Shown here piece by piece: positions 45,490 through 53,861 of a DNA stretch of 60,719 nucleotides. The stretch spans positions 1 through 60,719 of the forward strand of contig JAGRPC010000037.1 in NCBI GenBank assembly GCA_020439925.1. Direction: 5' to 3'. Position 1 is the stretch's first letter. Each line of letters begins with the position of its first letter. The stretch comes from Verrucomicrobiia bacterium. GTDB lineage: Bacteria > Verrucomicrobiota > Verrucomicrobiia > Verrucomicrobiales > DEV007. The position numbers and the translations under genes were made by a program. The notes under the pieces are model-generated. The model was given only the letters and a program-made list of their open reading frames with translations. It was not told where the DNA came from and did not search any database.

Positions 45490-46920
45490 TCAGCGAGCAG
45501 AACGGGGCGGGAAGACGACTTGCATGGCGGTGTCGCAGAGGATGCAGACATCCATCATTGGAGACCAGTGCCGAAGGTAGAAGTGATCGAGACGCACCCG
45601 GTGGCGAACCTTCGTGGGAGTATCGGTTTCGCCCCGGCAGCCCTTGACCTGGGCCAATCCGGTGATGCCGGGTTTCGCGAAATGGCGCACGGGGTAGTCT
45701 TCGACGAGGTCGGCGAACTGGGCGTCATGATCGATAAAGTGAGGGCGGGGGCCGACCACGCTCATCTGACCCACGAGCACGTTCCAGAATTGTGGCATCT
45801 CATCGAGGCTGCTTTTGCGCAGGAAAGAGCCCCCCCGATAGATCCGCGAGTCTCCCACCACGGCCTGCTTTCCAGGCGTGTCGTTGACGTGCATCGTTCG
45901 GAATTTCAGGACTTCGAAGATCTCTCCGTCGCGACCGGTGCGCTTCTGCCTATAAAAAAGGGGTCCGGGCGAGTGAAGGAGTTGGAGGACTTTCACGAAC
46001 AAGCATAGTGCGGGCAGAACGGTGAGGGAGACGAATCCGGATATGAAGAGATCTCCGGAGCGTTTGACAAAACGATTCGTGGGGTCCTCAAGGGGTTCGC
46101 GCCAGTTGGTCAGGAGCAGGCGGGAACCGTTGCGATGGGAGTCGAGGTTGCCGTCGAAATGATCCTCCTTGTCGTCAACCCAGATCAGACGCATCCCGAG
46201 CGAGTCGCACAGTTTCTGGAGTGACCGGATCAGATCTGGCTGATTGTCGAGGCCGAGGGCAAGAAGGAGGCGGGCGTGGCAGGATCGGCAGATATCCCGG
46301 AGATTGGCAAAATCCCCCAGGACCGGATAGGCAGGAGCAGAAGCGACCGCACCTCCACCGTAAGTGACGTATCCGAGTACTTCGGCTCCCGGAACCGAGT
46401 TGGTCATGTGTAGTGCGGTATCACGTTCGATCTCTCTGGGAGAGGCAAGTACGACCGTGTTGGCGTGGTGACCCCGGGGACTGCCGTCGGCGTGTCGCGG
46501 CTTCGCGTAGAGGGAACGGTGGAGGAGGCGGTAACCGACAAAATTCATCCAAGTCACCCAGATGGAGTAAGTGGCGAGGAAGAGGCCAAGACAAAGGCGG
46601 GAGAGCCTGTCGTCCTTGCTCATCACGATGACGCCGAAGATGGCGACCAAGGCGAAGAGAATCTCTCGCTGGGTGATGCTCCAGACCTGCTCGCGCGAAA
46701 GTCCTCCAAGTGAGCGAAGACGCTCTTCACGGGCGAGAAATTCCACCACGGCCGCCGCAGGGACGATGATCGATACCCAGGCATAGTTCCTCGGCGTCAG
46801 ATCGGTGCCATAGAAGCCGAGGTGCAGGGCCCACACGATTCCCCAAAAGAGAAACAGGCTGCCGAGCATCTTCAACAGGTAGTGGAGGCGGATCAGTCCG
46901 TAATAGCGATTGGAGATCAT
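45490..46920 (-). CDS. Polyprenyl-phosphate sugar-1-phosphate transferase (WcaJ/WbaP-like)
   Basis: The 476-residue protein has four or five N-terminal membrane helices (LGSLFLFWGIVWALHLGFYG, WVSIIVPAAAVVEFL, REILFALVAIFGVIVM), a CoA-binding-like middle domain (GAEVLGYVTYGGGA) and the C-terminal transferase domain (FYRQKRTGRDGEIFEVLKFR, RKSSLDEMPQFWNVLVGQMS, VVGPRPHF, FAKPGITGLAQVKG). It transfers sugar-1-phosphate from a UDP-sugar to undecaprenyl phosphate, the first committed step of repeat-unit synthesis. It starts the leftward arm from the AT-rich divergent promoter region. Confidence 0.9.
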   Translation of the reverse strand: MISNRYYGLIRLHYLLKMLGSLFLFWGIVWALHLGFYGTDLTPRNYAWVSIIVPAAAVVEFLAREERLRSLGGLSREQVWSITQREILFALVAIFGVIVMSKDDRLSRLCLGLFLATYSIWVTWMNFVGYRLLHRSLYAKPRHADGSPRGHHANTVVLASPREIERDTALHMTNSVPGAEVLGYVTYGGGAVASAPAYPVLGDFANLRDICRSCHARLLLALGLDNQPDLIRSLQKLCDSLGMRLIWVDDKEDHFDGNLDSHRNGSRLLLTNWREPLEDPTNRFVKRSGDLFISGFVSLTVLPALCLFVKVLQLLHSPGPLFYRQKRTGRDGEIFEVLKFRTMHVNDTPGKQAVVGDSRIYRGGSFLRKSSLDEMPQFWNVLVGQMSVVGPRPHFIDHDAQFADLVEDYPVRHFAKPGITGLAQVKGCRGETDTPTKVRHRVRLDHFYLRHWSPMMDVCILCDTAMQVVFPPRSAR

Positions 46921-47060
46921 AATTTCTAAAAACTTAAAGTCTCAAAAGTAACTATCAAAGTTGCGATTATTGTCAAAATTTGATTGCATCTCTGGTTTTT
47001 TCAAGCAAATTCCAAAAAATTTTTCTTTTTCTGGAAATTATCCGACCGTTCCCCTGCACG
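46921..47060. promoter_or_regulatory. AT-rich divergent promoter region of the exopolysaccharide locus
   Basis: This 140-base gap between the divergent transferase and Wzz genes is markedly AT-rich beside its GC-rich neighbours. Leftward, a perfect TTGACA (complement of 46971-46976) is followed at 16 bases by a weak TAGTTA, about 30 bases from the transferase ATG. No good rightward pair is seen. An AT-rich, bendable region such as this is a likely regulator or nucleoid-protein target. Confidence 0.4.
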
Positions 47061-49058
47061 ATGAGCTCGCATGCCCTAAGCACTCCGAATCGCCCTCTCG
47101 CCCGCATCGATGCCCCGGCAAAAGCCGATTGGGACATCGTCGAAGTGACTCCGTTGCTCGACCTCGACGATCTCTTTGGAATCATCAGACGTCGCCTCGT
47201 CTGGCTGATCCTTCTCCCTTCGCTGGGGTTGGCGAGCGCCCTTGCCTACGTCTTTCTCGTGGCCAAACCCCTGTTCCAGAGCAAGGCCCTCGTGTTCGTC
47301 GATCCGATGTTCGATCGAGCTCTCCAGATCCAGCCCACGATGCCGGGTATGTCCGATCTCGACTCGCTCAACTCCCTTGAAAAAGCCATCGTGTCGGACA
47401 CGATGGTCCTTCGGGTCATCGACAAGCTGGATCTCCGTTCCGAGCCGGGTTTCCTGCCGTCGGCGCTGCAGAAACTGAAAGACGCCGATCAGGAGATTCC
47501 GGACTCCCGCCTGCTCAAGGATCTGAGGAAACAAAGGTTCTCGGCGAGTTTGATCCGTCCGACTCGCCTGCTCGAGCTCTCCGTTCTCGACCCCGATCCG
47601 GTTCGTGCCCAGCGCATCGCGACCGCCTTTGTCGAGGAGTTCGAGTCTTTTCTGGGAGACCAGAAACGACATGAGGCGGGAAACTCTGCCGGTGAACTTC
47701 GCCAGCGTGCCGACGAGGCCTATCAGAATGCGCTCAATGCGGAAAAGGAACTCGAGAAGTTCCGTATGGAGCATCCTGATCTGACTGTGGAACAGGACCA
47801 CCAGCTTTTCGCCGAACGACTCACCAAGATGGGAGAAGAACTAAATGCGGTTTCCGGAAAGGTGTTTAATCTGCGCAGCCGGGTGGAAACTCTGCGCGTT
47901 GTCGATCCGGAGCAGGACCCTATCAAAGTGATCAATCTGGGCGGTTTCTCCGAGATCGAGCACGTTTCGGAGCTGCTCAATCAACGACTCAATGCACATG
48001 CTGCCCTTGCCTCGATAAGCGGGCAGTTCACCCCGACGCATCCGCGCTACCGAGAAGCGCAGAGCCGTGTTGAAGAGATCGACACCCAGTTGAAAGCGCT
48101 TGCGGTCGATCTGAAGCAGACGCTCGAAGCGGACTATGCCGCCTCGGTCACGAACGAAAAATTGCTCAGCGAACGAGTTGGCGAACTCCAGACTCAGCTG
48201 ACGAGTGTGAAGACCGCGAGTTCACAGTTCCGAGCGATCCAGCAGAGGGTCGAGACGGAGTGGCAGATTCACCAGACCCTACGAGAACGTATCGGCCAGA
48301 CGTCGATCGAGTCCGAGAAATCGACCAATGTGACCCGTCTCATGTCCGAACCCATTGTGGCACATAAGCCTTCGAAGCCCAGCAAACCCATTGCCGCGCT
48401 TATCGGCCTGGTCGCTGGTGGAATGATGGGCTGCAGTCTCGTCGGTGTCGATCTTCTGCGGGCGAAACCCTTCGCCAATCGGCGCCAGGTCGAGCAGCGT
48501 CTCTCTGCAAAGGTAGTCGCCGAGATCGCCACGCCTGCCCGTGGAGGCAATGATCGCGAACTCATGGACGCGATGACTCGTGTGCTGCTCTCTCCTGAAC
48601 ACCGCGGTGCCTCGATTCTCCATCTTTCCTCCCTGCGTGAAAACGAGGAAGGCCTCCGGGTCGCCGCATGCCTCGCTTCCGCCTCGGCCTTTCACGCCTG
48701 TCCCACCTTGCTCGTTTCCATTGCTCCGGGAGGGGATCCCCGCCTTCCGGTGAATCTGGTGCCGGTGGCCTCGCAAACGGAGAATCTCCATACCCTCCGC
48801 CTGCCCGCGAGCTTTCTCATCGCTCCGCAGGATACCTGGCAGTTGCTCAGTCCACATCGGCAGCGATTCAATCGCATCGTCATCGAATCGACCGCCTTCA
48901 CTCAGGAGACCCAGATTCCGGCGGCGGTCGCCCCGCTTGCCGATGCCAATCTCGTCCTCGTCGACAGGCATCACGGAACTCGCCAGCAGATCAGTGAGAG
49001 CGTCTCCCACCTTGCTCGAGGTACTCATGGCCCCATCTCCGTGATCCTGCAGTCCTGA
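47061..49058 (+). CDS. Wzz/GumC-type chain-length protein with kinase-dead C-terminus
   Basis: The 665-residue protein has TM1 at about 46-68 (LVWLILLPSLGLASALAYVF), a periplasmic coiled coil (about 230-420) and TM2 near 440-465 (AALIGLVAGGMMGCSLVGVD). The C-terminal cytoplasmic domain (about 475-665) has the outline of the BY-kinase fold (VEQRLSAKVVAEIATPA, SILHLSSLRENEEGLRVAA) but no Walker A GxxxxGKS/T and no Tyr-rich tail, so it cannot bind ATP in the usual way. It controls polymer length in Wzy-type export. ATG 47061 fits; no SD is obvious. Confidence 0.85.
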   Translation: MSSHALSTPNRPLARIDAPAKADWDIVEVTPLLDLDDLFGIIRRRLVWLILLPSLGLASALAYVFLVAKPLFQSKALVFVDPMFDRALQIQPTMPGMSDLDSLNSLEKAIVSDTMVLRVIDKLDLRSEPGFLPSALQKLKDADQEIPDSRLLKDLRKQRFSASLIRPTRLLELSVLDPDPVRAQRIATAFVEEFESFLGDQKRHEAGNSAGELRQRADEAYQNALNAEKELEKFRMEHPDLTVEQDHQLFAERLTKMGEELNAVSGKVFNLRSRVETLRVVDPEQDPIKVINLGGFSEIEHVSELLNQRLNAHAALASISGQFTPTHPRYREAQSRVEEIDTQLKALAVDLKQTLEADYAASVTNEKLLSERVGELQTQLTSVKTASSQFRAIQQRVETEWQIHQTLRERIGQTSIESEKSTNVTRLMSEPIVAHKPSKPSKPIAALIGLVAGGMMGCSLVGVDLLRAKPFANRRQVEQRLSAKVVAEIATPARGGNDRELMDAMTRVLLSPEHRGASILHLSSLRENEEGLRVAACLASASAFHACPTLLVSIAPGGDPRLPVNLVPVASQTENLHTLRLPASFLIAPQDTWQLLSPHRQRFNRIVIESTAFTQETQIPAAVAPLADANLVLVDRHHGTRQQISESVSHLARGTHGPISVILQS

Positions 49059-49070
49059 CTCGGTCGACCA

Positions 49071-50417
49071 ATGATTTCTTCCGACTCCTCACCGACCTCC
49101 CGGCTGGAACGGCCGTCGACCGGTATTCCTCAGTTGCGGTTGATGCTTTCCGGAGCGATCCGCACCCTTCTTCCCTCCTCGGTGCGGATGATAGGCGCGG
49201 GATTCCAGTTCCTCAGCACGGTGATGGTGGCGCGAGCGCTAGGCGACGGGCCGGGCGCCCCGTTCTTCTTCTGGTCGTCGGTCTTGATGACTTCCGGTCC
49301 CATCGCGACCTACGGCCTGGAGCAGATCGCCCTGAGAAATGTTCCGAGACTCGAGCGCGAGGGACCCGACGCGGTGAACGGTTTTGTCGCCAATGTCCGG
49401 GCCATGTCCCTGCTTCTCTCCGTGATCCTCGGGCTGGGTTGGGTAGTCTACGCCTTTTTCACGACCTTGGGGCAGTTCGAGATGTGGCAACTTCTTCCTC
49501 TCTTCTGCCAGGGGGCCATTGCCCTTGTGTTGATCAACGGGGAGACATTGAAGGGACTTTCCCGCCCGGTCCTCGGTAGCCTTTTCGGGCATGTGATCCC
49601 CGTGGGGCTCTTTTGCCTGCTTGTTGCGCTCTTCGCGGACCGGCTGGGCGCGGGAGAAATTCTCGCCCTCTACACCGGAAGCTTTTTCACAGGTGCCGTG
49701 CTTGCCCGCTACGCGCCAGGCGGAGTTTTCAAAGGGAGGTTCATCAGATGGCCGGACCGCGAAACTTTTCGTGCCCTGCTCCGCGAAGGGTTTCCGGTCT
49801 GTTGTGTCAGCCTCTTTGGTGCGCTCGGGTTCATCATTCCGCTGGCGATTTGTGAGACGACGCAACCGGCGGAGGAAGTTTCCCATCTCACCGCAGCCTT
49901 TCGCATTTCCCTTCTCTTCGTCGTTTTCTCCGGAGCGATCCATGGCGTTTTTGCTCCCGCCCTTTCGAGGAACGCGGAATTGTCTCGTCCCCTCCGTCCA
50001 GTGATGAAGGTCTATGGCAAGTCCATTGCCATCTCCCTGCTTACCTTGGGATTACCGGTGGCTTTCGGAATTGCCTTTCCCGAGTGGATTATGTCGATCT
50101 TTGGTGATCATTTTCGGAACGGGGCGGACGAACTGAGACTTCTGGTCATCCTGCAGTTGCTCTCCCTGATGATGGGCCCGGTTGCCTATCTCCTTCTGAT
50201 GACGGGGCACACTCGTTTCCTCGCACGGTTTGGTGTTCTTAAACTGGGCCTTGTCGTGTTGCTTTCCTTCCTGCTCATACCCCGCATTGGTGGAACCGGG
50301 ATGGTAGTCGCGATGGGGATCGGATTTATTGGCGAGGGGGTCATTGGAGTCGCCTACGCGGTTTGGAAGATGAAACAGAAGGAACGGCACGTTGCCGGGC
50401 GTCCGATAGGAACATGA
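49071..50417 (+). CDS. Wzx-like polysaccharide flippase
   Basis: The 448-residue protein has about twelve hydrophobic helices and a flippase-type opening (IRTLLPSSVRMIGAGFQFLS, VMVARALGDGPGAPFFFW) and GLEQIALRNVPRLER. It likely flips undecaprenyl-linked repeat units across the inner membrane. It starts 12 bases after the Wzz gene stop and overlaps the next gene's start (ATGA), so the rightward genes form a tight operon. Confidence 0.8.
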   Translation: MISSDSSPTSRLERPSTGIPQLRLMLSGAIRTLLPSSVRMIGAGFQFLSTVMVARALGDGPGAPFFFWSSVLMTSGPIATYGLEQIALRNVPRLEREGPDAVNGFVANVRAMSLLLSVILGLGWVVYAFFTTLGQFEMWQLLPLFCQGAIALVLINGETLKGLSRPVLGSLFGHVIPVGLFCLLVALFADRLGAGEILALYTGSFFTGAVLARYAPGGVFKGRFIRWPDRETFRALLREGFPVCCVSLFGALGFIIPLAICETTQPAEEVSHLTAAFRISLLFVVFSGAIHGVFAPALSRNAELSRPLRPVMKVYGKSIAISLLTLGLPVAFGIAFPEWIMSIFGDHFRNGADELRLLVILQLLSLMMGPVAYLLLMTGHTRFLARFGVLKLGLVVLLSFLLIPRIGGTGMVVAMGIGFIGEGVIGVAYAVWKMKQKERHVAGRPIGT

Positions 50418-51766
50418 GCCGGGGAAAACGATTCATGACGCCCCAGGCTTCCGCTCCTTCGCCGGCGGGCAGCTGGTTGCCGTGGTGGTGCAGGCCTTCG
50501 CGAATGCTGCTGGGAGCCTCGATCCCGGCGCTGGTGATATTCTCATTTTCGGATTCCAGTCTCACCCTCTCGCGTGCCCAGCATTTTTATGGCACGAGAG
50601 ACTTTCTGGTCGCCTTTTTCTCCATTCTCGCTCTGGCCGCAGGCGCGATGTTTGCCGAATCGGGGATTCTTGGGCAAATCTGGCTGAGGATCACCGGAAG
50701 GCGATCCGCCCATCCCGCCGAGGGGCATTCGCCTCTACGGCTGGGCGAGACTCTTCTGCCCTTGCGATTCGACGCCTTTCTCATGGGGGTATTCCTTGTT
50801 TCGCACCTCATTTTTTTCCGGAACTTCTTCCTCAATCCCGGTCTCGTCAGCGGTGTCCTCGCCGGCAATCTGGAATTGAAGCACACCTTCAAGACGATCC
50901 CCGGTGTGACGACCTGGACTCAGGTATCACTGGTCCTCGGTGCGATCCGGGGAATGCGCTGGTCCGGACTGCTTCCGGGTAAGGTGAAGTTGATCTCGGT
51001 ATTTCACCTGCTGTTTTTCGGCACACTCTTTGTGCGGGCGGTCCTTTGGTCTGAGCGGCTGGCCCTCATTGAAGGCGCTGTGCCATTTTTTCTGGGCGCT
51101 CTGCCCAGGGTGACGGCGTCGGCGGGCCCCCTGGGCAAAATGCTGCTTCGACTTCTGCCGCTTCTCCTGCCCGTCGCCGTGTTGGTACTTTTTGTCTCGT
51201 TCGAGTTTTTCCGCTCCTGGCAATATTATGCCTCGCAGCACTCAAGCATCTTCGAGTTCGGTTGGCGTCGCCTCTATTCCTATTATTTCGAGGCGATGAA
51301 CACGGGGGCCGCGATTCTCCAGGTTGGCGGGTTCTATGACGGGATTGCTCCACCGCTCTCCCACGAGGCCCACGAAGCCATATACGAAGGGCTCTACCTC
51401 GGAACGCTCGATGTGGAATACAACAATCCTGGCGGTATCCATTATGTCGCTTCCCGTTTCGGGAACGTGCTTCTCTGGCCTTTTCTCTTTCTGGTGGGCA
51501 ACTGGTTCGGTTTGACGTGGCGGGCCTATGTTCAAGGGCGCTTTTTCGCCCTCTTTTACCCCATCACTTTTCTGGGTCTGATGGAAATCCTGCGCATTCC
51601 CTACTGGTTCGGTTTGAATCGGGTGCTTCCTTCGAGCGTAGTCATTGTGTTGATAATATTGTGGGCCGCCACGCTGAGTCGCCGGGTAAAGGTGGGAAGG
51701 TATGCTCCGGAGGCGACTGAAACCTGGGGCGAGGGTGGACCGGCCTCCATACCCTTCAGAAGATGA
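50414..51766 (+). CDS. Wzy-like polysaccharide polymerase (integral membrane)
   Basis: The 450-residue protein has about ten to twelve hydrophobic segments with a long non-membrane stretch in the middle (QYYASQHSSIFEFGWRRLYS, and GLYLGTLDVEYNNPGGIHYV), the pattern of oligosaccharide repeat-unit polymerases. Wzy proteins have little sequence conservation, so the call rests on topology and context. ATG 50414 overlaps the flippase stop; ATG 50435 is an alternative. Its own stop overlaps the next start. Confidence 0.68.
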   Translation: MSRGKRFMTPQASAPSPAGSWLPWWCRPSRMLLGASIPALVIFSFSDSSLTLSRAQHFYGTRDFLVAFFSILALAAGAMFAESGILGQIWLRITGRRSAHPAEGHSPLRLGETLLPLRFDAFLMGVFLVSHLIFFRNFFLNPGLVSGVLAGNLELKHTFKTIPGVTTWTQVSLVLGAIRGMRWSGLLPGKVKLISVFHLLFFGTLFVRAVLWSERLALIEGAVPFFLGALPRVTASAGPLGKMLLRLLPLLLPVAVLVLFVSFEFFRSWQYYASQHSSIFEFGWRRLYSYYFEAMNTGAAILQVGGFYDGIAPPLSHEAHEAIYEGLYLGTLDVEYNNPGGIHYVASRFGNVLLWPFLFLVGNWFGLTWRAYVQGRFFALFYPITFLGLMEILRIPYWFGLNRVLPSSVVIVLIILWAATLSRRVKVGRYAPEATETWGEGGPASIPFRR

Positions 51767-52821
51767 GTCTTGTCTGTCTGAATGCGCGCTTCCGCGGTCG
51801 CCCCCTCACCGGGGTGGAACGTTTTGCCAGAGAGGTAGTGAATCGTCTCGGAGGAGACGAGGGCATGGCGATTCGGGAGATTGCTCCAGAGAAACCGCTC
51901 GCCGGTCTCAAAGGCCATGCGTGGGAGCAGTTTGTGCTGCCTCGCAGAGTCGGGGGAAACGGGGTGCTCTTTTCTCCCTGCAATACCGGACCCCTGGGGG
52001 TTGCAAGGCAACTCGTTGTGATCCATGACGCGGCCGTGTGGGACGGGCCGGAGAACTTCAGTCGTTCCTTTCGAAGCGTATACCACCAACTCCTTCCGCG
52101 GTTGGCAAAGCGAGCGGCAAAGGTGGCGACGGTTTCCGAGTTCTCGAGGCGTCGTCTGGCGCCTTGCCTGGGCATTGCGGAAGAAGAGATCCTTGTCCTC
52201 GGAAATGGCGTTGGTGCGGATTTTTCTCCAGCAGCTCAAAGCGAGAACTCATGGGGTGCAGAACGGGAGGCTCGCGGAGGGCCGGTCTTTCTCTGCGTGG
52301 GTTCGATGGATCCGCGAAAAAACCTCGGACGACTTCTTCGGGCGTGGCTCATCCTCAAAGATTCGGATCTGATTCCTCGAGAGGCGAGACTGCAACTCGT
52401 GGGGGGCAGCAACCCCCGGAACTTTGCCGGGGTCGAACGGATCGAAGGGACCGGGATCGAGTGGCTCGGTCGCGTCGAAGATGCGGAGCTAGTGCGACGT
52501 TATCGGGAGGCGGATGTGTTCATCTATCCAAGCCTTTATGAAGGATTCGGGTTGCCGCCACTCGAGGCGATGGCCTGTGGTTGCCCGGTTCTGCTTTCCA
52601 ATGCGGCGAGCCTGCCCGAAGTAGGCGGACCGGAATCGGAAGGGGCGGTAAAATACTTCGATCCGCAGAGCGAAGCTGAAATCGCCATCGCCATCGAGGA
52701 CTATCTTCGCCTCGAAGAGAAGGAGAGATTGGCGATGCGGGACAGCGCACTCGCCCGCGCAGCGAAGTTCTCCTGGAGTGATATCGCCTCCAGGACCTCG
52801 GAAGCGCTCGTCGCCATCTGA
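51763..52821 (+). CDS. GT4-family glycosyltransferase
   Basis: The 352-residue protein has a GT-B fold with the N-terminal MSLVCLNARFRGRPLTGVER, a serine/His turn VVIHDAAVW, FRSVYHQLLPRLAKRAAKV, and the C-terminal VFLCVGSMDPRKNLGRLL, VFIYPSLYEGFGLPPLEAMA and CGCPVLLSNAASLPEV. These are typical of mannosyl- or rhamnosyl-transferases of the GT4 family. It ends the rightward operon (ATGA overlap with the polymerase gene) and should add a further sugar to the repeat unit. Confidence 0.88.
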   Translation: MSLVCLNARFRGRPLTGVERFAREVVNRLGGDEGMAIREIAPEKPLAGLKGHAWEQFVLPRRVGGNGVLFSPCNTGPLGVARQLVVIHDAAVWDGPENFSRSFRSVYHQLLPRLAKRAAKVATVSEFSRRRLAPCLGIAEEEILVLGNGVGADFSPAAQSENSWGAEREARGGPVFLCVGSMDPRKNLGRLLRAWLILKDSDLIPREARLQLVGGSNPRNFAGVERIEGTGIEWLGRVEDAELVRRYREADVFIYPSLYEGFGLPPLEAMACGCPVLLSNAASLPEVGGPESEGAVKYFDPQSEAEIAIAIEDYLRLEEKERLAMRDSALARAAKFSWSDIASRTSEALVAI

Positions 52822-52838
52822 AATCGTTTTCGAACCGG

Positions 52839-53858
52839 TCAGATGGCGATGACAATCTTTCCGAAGTGTCCACCGCTTTCGAGACAGGCATAGGCTTCCG
52901 AAGCCTCTTCGAAGGAAAAGACCCGGTCGATCACCGGTCGGAGGGCGTGGTTTTCGATGAAGTCGTTCATCCTGCCAAACATCTCGCGGTTGCCGACATA
53001 GATCCCGTCGAGCGAGCCATTCTTTTTCACGAGGGTGAACAGGCTGGCCTCGGGAGGAGCGAATCCGGTAAGCACGCCGATCAGGGAGATGACTCCGCCG
53101 GCGGCGAGGGCATTCATGGATCGTCCGATGGTGCCGGGCCCACCGACCTCGATAACCCGGTCTACACCACGCTTCTCCGTGATCTGCCATACCTCACGAT
53201 CCCACTCGGGATTGGTCCGATAATTGACCGTGAAATCGGCGCCAAGTTCGCGCGCCCGGGCGAGTTTTTCGTCGCTGCTGCTCGTCACAACAGCGCGCGC
53301 GCCCGATGCCTTGGCGATCTGGAGGGCAAAGATCGAAACGCCGCCCGTGCCGAGACAGAGCACGGTTTCACTGGGTAAAAGAGGGCGTCCGCGTTCCATC
53401 AGGGCATGCCAGGCGGTGAGGGCGGCGCAGGGCAGGGTGGCTCCCTCCGCGAAGGTGAGCGAGGGAGGTAGTGGCAGAAGGCTGTGAACGGGTGCCACCA
53501 CGGTTTCCGCAAGCACGCCGTCGCAGGAGCCGCCGCGTGCCGCGCTGTGGAAAGACATATCGAAAGGACCGTCGGTCCAGTCCCGGAAAAAGGTCAGTAC
53601 GACCCGGTCACCACACTTCCAGTTTCCGCCTTCTTCACCGACGGCCACGATCTCACCTGCTCCATCCGAGAGAGGGATGACGGGACCGGTTCCGCCAGAA
53701 GCGGACTGGCCGGATCGGACGAGTAGGTCGCGGTAGTTGAGAGAGGCAGCCCGGATCCTCACGGTCACTTCTCCGGGACCGGGGGAAGGGGACTCTGCCT
53801 CGCGAAGTTGAAGCAAAGGAGAGCCTTCAGGTTGCGTTTCGAGGAGGTATCTGCGCAT
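52839..53858 (-). CDS. NAD(P)H quinone reductase-like MDR dehydrogenase
   Basis: The 339-residue medium-chain dehydrogenase has a GroES-like N-terminus (RAASLNYRDLLVRSGQ, IPLSDGAGEIVAVGEEG) and a Rossmann domain with LCLGTGGVSIFALQIAKASG. Zinc-ligand cysteines typical of alcohol dehydrogenases are absent, so it fits the zinc-free quinone oxidoreductase branch. Likely substrates are quinones or enals with NADPH. It is separated by 3 bases from polX, which is upstream on the same strand, so they are co-transcribed. Confidence 0.82.
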   Translation of the reverse strand: MRRYLLETQPEGSPLLQLREAESPSPGPGEVTVRIRAASLNYRDLLVRSGQSASGGTGPVIPLSDGAGEIVAVGEEGGNWKCGDRVVLTFFRDWTDGPFDMSFHSAARGGSCDGVLAETVVAPVHSLLPLPPSLTFAEGATLPCAALTAWHALMERGRPLLPSETVLCLGTGGVSIFALQIAKASGARAVVTSSSDEKLARARELGADFTVNYRTNPEWDREVWQITEKRGVDRVIEVGGPGTIGRSMNALAAGGVISLIGVLTGFAPPEASLFTLVKKNGSLDGIYVGNREMFGRMNDFIENHALRPVIDRVFSFEEASEAYACLESGGHFGKIVIAI

Positions 53859-53861
53859 GAA

